Assembly (NCBI GenBank): GCA_023392615.1
Contig: JAEVYT010000017.1
Location: 372,001 to 436,000, forward strand
From: Bacillota bacterium
Lineage (GTDB): Bacteria > Bacillota > Clostridia > Lachnospirales > Lachnospiraceae
DNA length: 64,000 bases
Reading direction: 5' to 3'
Positions 16,457-25,438 of the stretch are shown in pieces. Every line of letters begins with the position of its first letter. Position 1 is the stretch's first letter. Made by a program: the position numbers and the translations under genes. The notes under the pieces were generated by a model. That model searched no databases. It saw only the letters and a list, made by a program, of their open reading frames with translations, and had not been told where the DNA came from.

Positions 16457-18211
16457 CTATATTTCATCAGTTATCTTGATCTTCATGGGTTCGATTTGTT
16501 CATCGCTCTTTATACGGATTTTGGGGTATTCTTGCTTGAGTGCTAGGATATTGCTGCGTTTATGACCGATTACCTGGGAGAGATCTTTGGGATTACATAA
16601 GATCGTAAGCTCAGAAGATTCGATAAACTCACCGGTCAAAGTATAGGAGGTTAATTTCCTTTTGATCTCTTCTAAAAAGTAGGAGGTTTCTACGAGCTGA
16701 CGAAAGGCAGGATGAAAAGGTCCGTATTGAACCTCCTTGCCCTCTGCAATAAGATCAGTTGGTTGTAGGCCCACGCGTATTACCGGTATATGACTTCTTA
16801 AGAACACTTGATACATTTCTTTTGTCCATACCACCCCTTCCTCGAGTGAAAGTGGGTGGTATGTTCTATTATCGCTTAGCTCCAATAACTTCGTATCCTG
16901 GATTACTAGAGTGGGGTAGATGCGAACAAAATCCGGCTTCAGCAAAGCGGCAAGTCTAGAGGAAAGGACGGATCGTTCCATCGTATCCTCAGGTAGCCCA
17001 ACCATTAATTGAATTCCGAGCTGAAATCCATATTCTTTAATTAATTCCACTGCATGATATACATCGGATACGTGGTGACCCCTGTTTGAGGCTAGTAGAA
17101 CCTCTTCGTGTAGAGATTGAACTCCCAACTCGATTGTTGTTACACCATAACATTTTAGTCGATTCAATATATCACGGGAGATATAATCCGGTCTGGTCGA
17201 CAGTCGTATCGCATGAATCGTGCCTGCCGTTTTATATTCGTAAGCCAGGTTAAGATATTCTTCCTGAAGGGATGGGGATATACCGGTGAAGCTCCCACCA
17301 AAGAATGCAAGTTCAATATAGGTATCCTTATCTAGTGATGATGAATACGCATTAATTTGTGCATCAATTTCTTCAGATGTCATAGCAGTTGGCTTTGCAG
17401 TGATTTTTCGTTGATTGCAGAAAACACAATCATTTGGACATCCTTCATGTGAGATGAATATAGGAATATTGACATGCCGTTGATATTTTGTACTCTCAAA
17501 AGGGGTGCATTTCTCATGCTTAAATATGAGTCCAGAACCGATATCCGTTAAAGGGAATTCATGAAAATATAAGACTTTCTTTCGGGCAGACTCTATAAAG
17601 GATACAATTTCTTGATAATCCGGATGTTTGGACAAATCCCCATGAAATACCACTGTGTCATCCAAAGTGGCACTGGCTCCTCCTAAAAATCCAAATTCAA
17701 ATCCCTCTAGCTCAACATGTCCTGGTTGTATTAGAAGTACCTCCATATAATCCTTAACATTATCATAGATACCCCGATCACTGGTTATAAGGTGATGTTG
17801 ATCCACAACAACAGTGGAGCATTTGGTATAACCCTGTTTAACTTGAATAAGGTGCTTATTCGTATATTTACTGTGTAGGGCGAGAAGTGGATTTGTATAT
17901 TCTAAATTATGAATCAGAACTTCCTTCGTGGTTACGATATTATAGGCGATATCATTTGGATAATCAGGAGATAGCTTAGAACTTGCACTCACATAGGGAA
18001 TGTCAAGCTGGTCTAATTTCTCGGGTACAGTGGGATCAATATTCTCATCAAGTATAATGAGATCCTCCATAACTGTTAATACCAAATCTGGGTGGGTACA
18101 AATTCGGGGATCAAAGCGAGTATCCTTATGTGTGAAAATCACACATCCTCTTGTATTCATATATTCTATAAAAACTGGATTAGCTAATTCAGATAAAAAG
18201 ATAGTATTCAT
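16457..18211 (-). CDS. Fusion protein: DUF6873-like domain plus Elp3-type radical SAM enzyme
   Basis: The 584-residue protein has two parts. Residues 1 to about 240 resemble the DUF6873/GME-fold family (SDRGIYDNV, EFGFLGGASATLDD); I recall this family from memory and could not search. From about 245 a radical SAM domain begins, with the cluster motif C258-P-N-D-C262-V-F-C265, followed by ELAFFGGSFTGI, RLSTRPDYI and GVQSLHEEVL, typical of the Elp3-like COG1243 group. The C-terminal domain (YPTLVIQDTKL onward) also matches that group. The start follows AAAGGA. Substrate unknown. Confidence 0.78.
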   Translation of the reverse strand: MNTIFLSELANPVFIEYMNTRGCVIFTHKDTRFDPRICTHPDLVLTVMEDLIILDENIDPTVPEKLDQLDIPYVSASSKLSPDYPNDIAYNIVTTKEVLIHNLEYTNPLLALHSKYTNKHLIQVKQGYTKCSTVVVDQHHLITSDRGIYDNVKDYMEVLLIQPGHVELEGFEFGFLGGASATLDDTVVFHGDLSKHPDYQEIVSFIESARKKVLYFHEFPLTDIGSGLIFKHEKCTPFESTKYQRHVNIPIFISHEGCPNDCVFCNQRKITAKPTAMTSEEIDAQINAYSSSLDKDTYIELAFFGGSFTGISPSLQEEYLNLAYEYKTAGTIHAIRLSTRPDYISRDILNRLKCYGVTTIELGVQSLHEEVLLASNRGHHVSDVYHAVELIKEYGFQLGIQLMVGLPEDTMERSVLSSRLAALLKPDFVRIYPTLVIQDTKLLELSDNRTYHPLSLEEGVVWTKEMYQVFLRSHIPVIRVGLQPTDLIAEGKEVQYGPFHPAFRQLVETSYFLEEIKRKLTSYTLTGEFIESSELTILCNPKDLSQVIGHKRSNILALKQEYPKIRIKSDEQIEPMKIKITDEI

Positions 18212-18297
18212 TGTTTCATTCCTTTCCCATTCATTTTAGCATTTGACGTATGCAAGTACAACAATAACTGTGTAGTACAACATTGGTTTTGATAAAC

Positions 18298-18336
18298 TTG
18301 ACCTAATTTTCACATAACAGTTACCAAATTATAACA
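18298..18336 (+). promoter_or_regulatory. Four Pho-box-like repeats upstream of pstS
   Basis: TTGACC (18298), TTCACA (18309), GTTACC (18320) and ATAACA (18331) are each exactly 11 bp apart. This resembles the TTAACA-type direct repeats bound by PhoP/PhoB response regulators on one face of the helix. It indicates phosphate-starvation induction of the pst genes. Confidence 0.6.
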
Positions 18337-18418
18337 GGAATGCGATAGTGGATTTCACATTCAAAAAATACAATTAAGTTAAGTTTGGAAAATAAAAACA
18401 ATTAGGGAGGCTTTAAAA

Positions 18419-19363
18419 ATGAATTTAAAGAAATTAATTATGGTTATGGCAGCGTGTATTCTTGCGTTAGCTATGGTGGGATGCAGCACAAAAAAATCAG
18501 AGGATACAAATAGTAATACTAGTGTTACATCCACAACTGCGCCTGGGAGTACGACATCAAGTACACCTGCAGCAAGTAATGATGAGACGGTATCCGGTAG
18601 TATTACAGGGTCTGGTTCCTCTGCATTACTTCCGTTAGCGCAATTAGCGGGGGATGATTTTAAAGCGAAAAATCCGAACGTGTCCATTACATTAAATGCC
18701 GGTGGATCAGGAACAGGTTTGAAACAAGTAGCCGACGGAACCGTGGATATTGGTAATTCTGATGTAGCAGCAGAAAGTAAGCTGGAAGCAGATCAGGCAA
18801 AAACATTAGTGGATCATAAGGTGTGTGTTATTACCATGGCAACTATCGTTAATAAGGATATAGCAGCAGTAGTTAAGAGCTTAACAAAAAAACAGTTGGC
18901 TGATGTATTCACAGCAAAGGTTAAGAATTGGAAAGAAGTCGGAGGACCGGATGAAAACATCGTATTAGTAACACGTCCAACAACCTCTGGAACACGAGCT
19001 TTATTTAAACAGTATGCACTTGATGGTGCTGAGGAAGCTTCTAACAAATCACTTGAAACGGACGATTCTGGTACACTTTTACAAACAGTAGCCGGACAGA
19101 AGGGTGCAATCGGATATGTTGCATTATCCTATCTTGTAAATAATGACACTGTAAGTACGATTGCAATTGACGGAGTGGAGCCAACTTTGGAGAATACCTA
19201 CAGTGGTAAATATCCGGTATGGGGATATGAGCATATGTATACAAAGGGAGAAGCCACCGGTGCTGTAAAATCTTATATCGATTTTGTATTGTCAGATGAA
19301 TTTGGAACTAAGATGGAAAGTGCTGGTTACAATAATATCGCAAAGATGACAGTAACTAGATAG
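18419..19363 (+). CDS. pstS: Phosphate-binding lipoprotein PstS
   Basis: The extracellular phosphate receptor of the Pst importer. It has a signal peptide with lipobox MVGC, a Ser/Thr-rich linker (about residues 25-60), then the PBP fold with the phosphate-binding GSGSSALLPLAQL and NAGGSGTGLKQVADG loops and TRPTTSGTRALF. The length (314) is normal. GGGAGG precedes the ATG. It is followed by a hairpin and then pstC. Confidence 0.94.
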   Translation: MNLKKLIMVMAACILALAMVGCSTKKSEDTNSNTSVTSTTAPGSTTSSTPAASNDETVSGSITGSGSSALLPLAQLAGDDFKAKNPNVSITLNAGGSGTGLKQVADGTVDIGNSDVAAESKLEADQAKTLVDHKVCVITMATIVNKDIAAVVKSLTKKQLADVFTAKVKNWKEVGGPDENIVLVTRPTTSGTRALFKQYALDGAEEASNKSLETDDSGTLLQTVAGQKGAIGYVALSYLVNNDTVSTIAIDGVEPTLENTYSGKYPVWGYEHMYTKGEATGAVKSYIDFVLSDEFGTKMESAGYNNIAKMTVTR

Positions 19364-19370
19364 TATAAGC

Positions 19371-19408
19371 AGAAAGCAGGCAGGATCAAGATGACCTGTC
19401 TGCTTTCT
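19371..19408 (+). terminator. Hairpin between pstS and pstC
   Basis: AGAAAGCAGGCAGG pairs with CCTGTCTGCTTTCT (14 bp, one G-U pair). No T tract follows, so it probably stabilises pstS mRNA and lets some transcription continue into pstC. Confidence 0.6.
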
Positions 19409-19431
19409 ATGAGAGGATGTGTTATAGAGTG

Positions 19432-20322
19432 ATGAATAATAAAACAAAGGGCTTGATAGGAAAATATTTAGTTACCTTTTGTGGTATCTTTGTTATCATA
19501 ATAACGCTAACAATCGCGATATTCTTAATTTATAAGGGTTCGGGGACTTTTTCGAAGTACGGTCATAGTATTTCGGAATTTTTGTTTTCTTCAAATTGGT
19601 CACCACAAGACGATTTTAAAGGAGGAGGACATGTCGGTAGTGCCGTATACATAATGGGTTCAATAACAACCTGTGCCTTAGCAATCCTACTGGCAGTTCC
19701 ATTCAGTCTATGTGCGGCTATATTTATCACTGAGATATCACCAAGGCTTGGTGAAAAGATTATTCAGCCAGCGGTAGAGATATTTGTCGGTATTCCTTCC
19801 GTAGTATATGGATGGATCGGACTAAGTGTTCTTGTACCATTTATTCAAAAGTTGTTTCATCTGCAAATGGGTTTCTCTGTATTGGCAGCAGGAATTGTAC
19901 TGGCAGTTATGATTTTTCCCTCTATCACAACGGTATCAGTGGATGCAATAAAGGGTGTTCCGGATGGCTATAAACAGGCGGCATATGGACTGGGTTCCAC
20001 CAGATGGCAGATAATCTACAAAGTAATAATCCCTTCAGCGAAAACCGGTATTTTCACTGGAATTATCTTAGGACTTGCAAGGGCATTCGGAGAAGCACTT
20101 GCAGTTGCGATGGTCATCGGAAAAATGAGAGGATTTCCACAGAACATATTTTCGCCGACTATCAATTTAACTTCAGCAATTGCTTCAGATATGGGTGGAG
20201 CAGCTGAGGGAGGAGAATATAACTTAGCGCTGTGGACAATGGCATTATTACTTTTTTTTATATCGTTGTTCTTTATACTGTTGGTTCATCTTATTTCATC
20301 AAGGAAGGTTAAGAGCTTATGA
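19432..20322 (+). CDS. pstC: Phosphate ABC transporter permease PstC
   Basis: A roughly 296-residue membrane protein with six segments; the cytoplasmic coupling loop has YKQAAYGLGSTRWQIIYKVIIP and FGEALAVAMVIGKM, typical of PstC. The frame opens at ATG 19417, but GAGAGG abuts that codon; the ATG at 19432 (or GTG 19429) is the more plausible start. It overlaps pstA by 4 bp. Confidence 0.92.
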   Translation: MNNKTKGLIGKYLVTFCGIFVIIITLTIAIFLIYKGSGTFSKYGHSISEFLFSSNWSPQDDFKGGGHVGSAVYIMGSITTCALAILLAVPFSLCAAIFITEISPRLGEKIIQPAVEIFVGIPSVVYGWIGLSVLVPFIQKLFHLQMGFSVLAAGIVLAVMIFPSITTVSVDAIKGVPDGYKQAAYGLGSTRWQIIYKVIIPSAKTGIFTGIILGLARAFGEALAVAMVIGKMRGFPQNIFSPTINLTSAIASDMGGAAEGGEYNLALWTMALLLFFISLFFILLVHLISSRKVKSL

Positions 20323-21197
20323 ATGGACTATATCATAGAAGAAAAATAACGAATGATTTTATGACAGTGGTGTTTTATATCAGTGCAGCTTTTATTCTAC
20401 TGCTATTATTTGCTTTTGTAGTTTATATATTGGTGAAAGGGTTTGTAGGCTTTCAAACAGACTTTATATCCTTTGATCGAAAAGGGATAGGAAATCAGTT
20501 TTTTAATACGATCTATCTTGTGGTACTATCATTGATTGTGAGCGCCCCGTTAGGGATTGCGGCGGGTATTTATATGGCAGAATACGCGAAGCAGGGTCGA
20601 TTGACCTCATTTATCAGAGTATGTATTGAAACCCTGTCTTCTTTGCCATCCATTGTAGTTGGATTATTTGGTTATTTGGTGTTTATCATTGTAACGGGAG
20701 CAAAGTGGAATCTGATGGCAGGTGCGCTATCGGTTTCAATCCTTTCCCTCCCATTAATCGTATCTGTTACAGAAGACGCATTGCGGGCTGTACCTGATAT
20801 ATATAAAGAAGGGAGCTATGGAATAGGTGCAACACATTGGCAGACAATTGTTCATGTTATGTTACCCTATTGCATTCCCAGATTGATTACGGGAATTATC
20901 TTAGCGGCCGGAAGAGGTTTTGGAGAAGCAGCGGCCTTATTGTATACAGCAGGAATGAGCACGGATATAAACTGGTCAAATTGGAATTTGTCCTCCCCCA
21001 GTTGCCCTCTAAATCCATTTCGGCCGGGCGAAACCTTAGCCTTGCAAATATGGGCTTCTCGAACAGAGTCAATAAACGTCAATGCTACACAGATTGCGAA
21101 TTTTGCTTCTGCAATTTTAATTTTAATGGTATTTGTATTCAGTTTATCGGCAAGATTCATTAGTTGGAAGGTTGATAAAAGAGGAAGAGAACGCTAA
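20319..21197 (+). CDS. pstA: Phosphate ABC transporter permease PstA
   Basis: A 292-residue permease with six membrane segments; VPDIYKEGSYGIGATHWQTIVHVMLP and FGEAAALLYTAGMS are the typical coupling-loop motifs. The start is coupled to the pstC stop (ATGA-type overlap) with AAGGTTAAGAG upstream. Unusually, no pstB or phoU follows; a strong terminator ends the unit. Confidence 0.93.
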   Translation: MNGLYHRRKITNDFMTVVFYISAAFILLLLFAFVVYILVKGFVGFQTDFISFDRKGIGNQFFNTIYLVVLSLIVSAPLGIAAGIYMAEYAKQGRLTSFIRVCIETLSSLPSIVVGLFGYLVFIIVTGAKWNLMAGALSVSILSLPLIVSVTEDALRAVPDIYKEGSYGIGATHWQTIVHVMLPYCIPRLITGIILAAGRGFGEAAALLYTAGMSTDINWSNWNLSSPSCPLNPFRPGETLALQIWASRTESINVNATQIANFASAILILMVFVFSLSARFISWKVDKRGRER

Positions 21198-21221
21198 TAT
21201 AGTTAATGTATAGGAGTAGAT

Positions 21222-21270
21222 AAAAAGATCCGAGAACTTGAGATAGAAAGTCATCGGATCTTTTTGTTTT
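21222..21270 (+). terminator. Rho-independent terminator after pstA
   Basis: AAAAAGATCCGA pairs with TCGGATCTTTTT and is followed by GTTTT. This marks the end of the pstSCA unit before any pstB gene. Confidence 0.9.
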
Positions 21271-21492
21271 GGGGAAAAAGAGGAAAGCGAATAGAGGGTA
21301 TAGATATCTAATCTAATTATTGGTATAATTTGAAGGGGTAGACTTCATACAATTGATTAAAAGTGTAGCTTAAGATTCTTAGGAGGAACATAATTCGTTG
21401 TAAATTGACTGATATAAGTTTAAACAATCATTTTATCAAATAGGTTTTTATATTTAAATAAAATATATATATTGATTAAGGAGGAATGCTTT

Positions 21493-22389
21493 GTGGGGAT
21501 GAATGTTAAGAAGAACAAGGGGATCGGATTTATTATCATTTTGATATGTTATATAGTTGCTACATGGATTGGGGTGGAGGCATATCAAAATCTGACCGGT
21601 GTGCTATGGTTCAAATTACTTATCGCAGACGTAGCGGCTACCCTCTGTATATGGGCTTTAAGCCTGGTTTTGCAAAATGCTTCATTATATGATCCATATT
21701 GGAGCGTTCAACCAATGGTTATCTTAATCTTGTTATTGATAAAAAATGGTACTTATGATTTTGGTTCATTACTGCTTTGTTCTGTCATCCTTTTTTGGGG
21801 AATCCGTTTGACCGCTAATTGGGCATATACTTTTGAAGGGCTATCCAGTCAGGACTGGCGTTATGACCAGTTAAAGAATCAAACAGGTAGGTTGTATCAA
21901 TTGGTGAATTTGGTAGGGATACAGATGATGCCAACATTCATTGTATTTTTATGTATATTACCGGCTGTTTATTATATGGAGCTTGGTAATGTGTTTTCTT
22001 ATCGTAGCTTAATTGGATTAATGATCAGTATATCGGGTGCATTACTTCAGATGATAGCAGATTTACAGATGCAAAGCTTTCGTAAAAACAATGCGGATAA
22101 AACTAGAATTATAAGAGAAGGTCTTTGGAAATATTCCAGACACCCGAATTATCTTGGGGAAATTCTGATGTGGTGGGGGATTTATCTTACCTTTATAGTG
22201 GTGCATGTGGATAAGTGGTTATTCGGTATAGGTGCATTTATTAATACACTTTTATTCTTATTCATCAGTATTCCGATGGCGGAAAAGCATCTGGCTGGTT
22301 ACAAGGAGGGATATGAAGATTATTGTAAGGAAACCAGAAAGCTTTTGCCATTTCCAAAGTATAGCTTAATTCTTAAACATGGGGATTAG
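21493..22389 (+). CDS. DUF1295 membrane protein (steroid-reductase/ICMT-like fold)
   Basis: About 298 residues with seven or so membrane segments. The C-terminal signature LWKYSRHPNYLGEILMWWGIYL followed by a terminal FPKYS is typical of DUF1295 and isoprenylcysteine-methyltransferase-like proteins, which bind a nucleotide cofactor (NADPH or SAM) in the RHPNY region. AAGGAGG lies 8 bases before the GTG at 21493, which I take as the start; the frame extends to a TTG at 21472 that lies before this site. Single-gene unit; substrate unknown. Confidence 0.8.
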   Translation: MGMNVKKNKGIGFIIILICYIVATWIGVEAYQNLTGVLWFKLLIADVAATLCIWALSLVLQNASLYDPYWSVQPMVILILLLIKNGTYDFGSLLLCSVILFWGIRLTANWAYTFEGLSSQDWRYDQLKNQTGRLYQLVNLVGIQMMPTFIVFLCILPAVYYMELGNVFSYRSLIGLMISISGALLQMIADLQMQSFRKNNADKTRIIREGLWKYSRHPNYLGEILMWWGIYLTFIVVHVDKWLFGIGAFINTLLFLFISIPMAEKHLAGYKEGYEDYCKETRKLLPFPKYSLILKHGD

Positions 22390-22601
22390 TATGAGAATAT
22401 AACAACAATGTAGTGAGGAATATAAGTGAAAGTTTATAATAAAGTTTTAAAATTATAATGACGGATTATAATCAATGAAAAAATGTAAGTTCACTTAAAT
22501 GTACACGAAACGAAAAGTAATATTATTATATTAGTAGGCTACAAAAATTCATATACAATACTGTTATACATAGTGAAACGATGAGTTGGAGGGGATTTGA
22601 T

Positions 22602-23282
22602 TTGGCAGATTATGATTGCTTAATTGTTGACGATGAGGTTGTGCTTTCTCAAAGCACTTGTGAATTTTTTAATATGTTTGGATTAAAGACGTATTGGGCA
22701 GAGGATGAAAAAACCTGTATTGATTTTTTTCAAAAGAATAAGGCGGATCTTATCCTCTTAGATATTAATCTGGGTCATTCCTCCGGATTTAAGTTGTGTA
22801 AGAAATTAAGAGAGACGATGGATATCCCAATTTTATTCATTAGTGCAAGAAATAGTGACGACGATGTACTGCTTGCACTTAATATTGGAGGGGATGACTA
22901 TATTCAAAAACCATATTCTCTGAATATCTTAATGACTAAGGTAAAAACAGTATTGAAGAGGTATCGAGGCAGCGGTGCATCAAATCAGAAGATATCCTTT
23001 GGTAAATATATGATTGACACAAATATGGAAAAGCTTGTTACCGATGAAGGTGAAATTGTTTTAAAATCTATGGAGTATAAGCTTTTATATTATTTTGTAC
23101 AGAATCCAAATCGAATTATAACCAAAGAGGAATTGTTTCAAAATGTATGGGGTGACGCGATTACCGGGGACGGAACCTTGAATGTACATATCAGAAAGTT
23201 GCGAGAGAAAATTGAAGAGAATCCGAATGAACCTCTGTTAATAAAGACAGTGTGGGGCACGGGTTATGTATTTGAAAGCTAG
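22602..23282 (+). CDS. OmpR/PhoB-family response regulator
   Basis: An N-terminal receiver with the acidic pair D10/D11, phosphoacceptor D54 in ILLDINLG and the lysine in IQKPY, then a winged HTH ending LREKIEENPNEPLLIKTVWGTGYVFE. I choose the TTG at 22602, seven bases after GGAGGGG, giving MADYDCLIVDDE; the ATG at 22581 precedes that ribosome binding site. It is paired with the histidine kinase starting 9 bp later, and the ABC exporter genes follow, as in Bce/Vra-type peptide-sensing modules. Confidence 0.92.
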   Translation: MADYDCLIVDDEVVLSQSTCEFFNMFGLKTYWAEDEKTCIDFFQKNKADLILLDINLGHSSGFKLCKKLRETMDIPILFISARNSDDDVLLALNIGGDDYIQKPYSLNILMTKVKTVLKRYRGSGASNQKISFGKYMIDTNMEKLVTDEGEIVLKSMEYKLLYYFVQNPNRIITKEELFQNVWGDAITGDGTLNVHIRKLREKIEENPNEPLLIKTVWGTGYVFES

Positions 23283-23291
23283 GAGCATAGG

Positions 23292-24557
23292 ATGAATCGT
23301 AAAAGAAGTATTATATTGATTTTAGCAGCATTTGCTGTCTGCGTATCGCTTACGATCTTTGTATATCGGATTAATATTGAGGATAATCTTGATGTGGTGG
23401 CTTTAAATGATATCACACAATCGTTGGAGGAGAATTGGAATCAGGTAGGGCAGATCGAGCTACCTGGTGATCAATATGCACTTGATTATGTTGTACTTGA
23501 TGAAAATGATCATATGATAGCAGCTACAAGAAGAGGATTAAATGAAGAATTGAACTCGGCCATCGCACATCGTGACACCATTATAAATATTACAAGGGAT
23601 AAGCAACTACTCGGAAAATTAATTATTTATAACAGCTCAAATGATAGGCTTTTGGAGTACAGAAGAGAATTACTTACTTTTGTACTTATCATATTCGTGG
23701 TAGTCGCTGTGTTCGAGATTTTATATGTGTTGTATTATGACAGAAGGGTATTTAAGCCGTTTCGTGCTCTTCAGGGGTTTGCTAGACAAGTTGCGCAAGG
23801 GAACCTGGACATACCGCTTGAGATGGATCGAGGAAATATATTCGGTGCTTTTACGGAAAGTTTTGATTTAATGAGGGACGAGATTAATCGTGCCAGAGAG
23901 AATGAAAGACTTGCAAATCAAAGCAAAAAGGAATTGGTTGCTTCGTTAAGTCATGATATAAAAACTCCAATTGCTTCAATAAAAGCAGTATCAGAATTAA
24001 TGTATGCTAGCTCTAGAGAGGACGCATTGAGGGAACAGATTAAGATGATTGATATGAAAGCAGATCAAATTAATACGCTGATTACTAATTTATTTAATGC
24101 TACCTTAGAGGAATTACAGGAATTGAAGGTCTGTGTGGAAGAACGGTCAAGTTATCAATTATACGATTTGATACAACAGGCTGATTATAATAAGAGGGTA
24201 GGTGTCAGTGAAATCCATGAATGTCTGATCCTTTTTGATGAACTTAGGCTATTACAGGTGATTGATAATGTGATAAGCAATTCCTATAAATATGCTAATA
24301 CAAATATTATGGTAACTACTCAGATTAAGGGACGCTATCTTGAGGTGTGTTTTTGTGATCAAGGACCGGGTGTGACCGATGAAGAAAGATTGCTGATATT
24401 CAATAAATTCTACCGGGCACAAAATGCATCGAACATACAGGGAACAGGGTTAGGACTTTATATATCGAAGTATCTGATGAAACGGATGCAGGGTGAAATC
24501 GATGCGGAGAATTCTGCGAATGGATTTACCATAAGATTAAAACTGAAAATTGTTTAA
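23292..24557 (+). CDS. Sensor histidine kinase
   Basis: The 421-residue kinase has membrane segments at about 6-25 and 128-148 with an extracellular region of about 100 residues, a HAMP linker (about 150-205), HisKA with phosphoacceptor H221 (SLSHDIKTPIASI), and HATPase with N box NVISNSYKYAN, G1 CDQGPGV and G2 GTGLGLYI. The sizeable extracellular loop differs from the minimal BceS kinases, which have almost none. It follows the response regulator by 9 bp. Confidence 0.92.
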   Translation: MNRKRSIILILAAFAVCVSLTIFVYRINIEDNLDVVALNDITQSLEENWNQVGQIELPGDQYALDYVVLDENDHMIAATRRGLNEELNSAIAHRDTIINITRDKQLLGKLIIYNSSNDRLLEYRRELLTFVLIIFVVVAVFEILYVLYYDRRVFKPFRALQGFARQVAQGNLDIPLEMDRGNIFGAFTESFDLMRDEINRARENERLANQSKKELVASLSHDIKTPIASIKAVSELMYASSREDALREQIKMIDMKADQINTLITNLFNATLEELQELKVCVEERSSYQLYDLIQQADYNKRVGVSEIHECLILFDELRLLQVIDNVISNSYKYANTNIMVTTQIKGRYLEVCFCDQGPGVTDEERLLIFNKFYRAQNASNIQGTGLGLYISKYLMKRMQGEIDAENSANGFTIRLKLKIV

Positions 24558-24677
24558 AGATTTAAGAATTGGCTAAGTGTTGGATAAAGACCCATTAATA
24601 ATTTGTGATTTATAATTACACTGTAACAAAAAGTACAAGAAATCGTAACCGGCTAACGGTTAATGAAAGGATTAATT

Positions 24678-25436
24678 ATGAGTAATGTGATTATATCTAC
24701 AAACAAATTATGTAAGACCTTTTCCAACGGAGGAGTACAGCAGCACGTACTGAAAAATTTGGATATTAATATCTACGAGGGAGACTTTACTGTAATTATG
24801 GGCTCTTCTGGTGCAGGTAAATCAACACTTTTATATGCACTGTCAGGCATGGATAAACCAACTCTTGGCACTGTAAAATTCATGAATGAAGAGATAGCAA
24901 GACAATCAGATGATAAATTGGCGGTATTTCGCCGTATAAACTGCGGTTTTATATTTCAGCAGATGTATCTTCTTGATAATATGAGTATTCTTGATAATAT
25001 CTTATCCAGCGGGCTCCTAGTAAGTAAAGATCGAAAAGCTATTATTTCAAGAGCGAAGGAATTACTTGCCCAAGTTGGTTTGGAAGAAATGATATGGAGA
25101 AAGTTCCCTACCCAGTTATCGGGTGGTGAAGCACAGAGAGCATCCATTGTACGTGCTTTAATTAATAAACCCAAGGTGGTGTTTGCGGATGAACCGACCG
25201 GTGCGTTAAATTCTTCCTCAGGAAAGGCTGTGCTTGATGTACTTACAAATGCGAATGACGATGGTCAAAGTATCATAATGGTTACCCATGACCTAAAGTC
25301 AGCAAGACGTGGAAACCGTATTCTCTATATGAAGGACGGTGTAATTCGGGGCGTATGTGAATTAGGGAAATACATTGGTGGGGATAAGGAACGTCATCAG
25401 AAGCTTCAAGCCTTCCTTTCAGAAATGGGGTGGTAA
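24678..25436 (+). CDS. ABC transporter ATP-binding protein (MacB/LolD/BceA type)
   Basis: About 252 residues with Walker A GSSGAGKST, Q loop IFQQMYLLDNM, signature LSGGEAQRASI and Walker B VVFADEPTGALNS. This is the class that partners with FtsX-type permeases for peptide or lipoprotein handling. The ATG at 24678 is preceded by GAAAGGA; an in-frame ATG at 24663 lies before that site. An AACCG-N5-CGGTT dyad at 24647-24661 just upstream might be an operator for the linked response regulator, though it overlaps the translation start region. Confidence 0.92.
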   Translation: MSNVIISTNKLCKTFSNGGVQQHVLKNLDINIYEGDFTVIMGSSGAGKSTLLYALSGMDKPTLGTVKFMNEEIARQSDDKLAVFRRINCGFIFQQMYLLDNMSILDNILSSGLLVSKDRKAIISRAKELLAQVGLEEMIWRKFPTQLSGGEAQRASIVRALINKPKVVFADEPTGALNSSSGKAVLDVLTNANDDGQSIIMVTHDLKSARRGNRILYMKDGVIRGVCELGKYIGGDKERHQKLQAFLSEMGW

Positions 25437-25438
25437 GA

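Noticed and set aside
24647..24661. AACCG-N5-CGGTT as a firm response-regulator operator
   Set aside because: The dyad is short and overlaps the translation initiation region; there is no second copy to support it.
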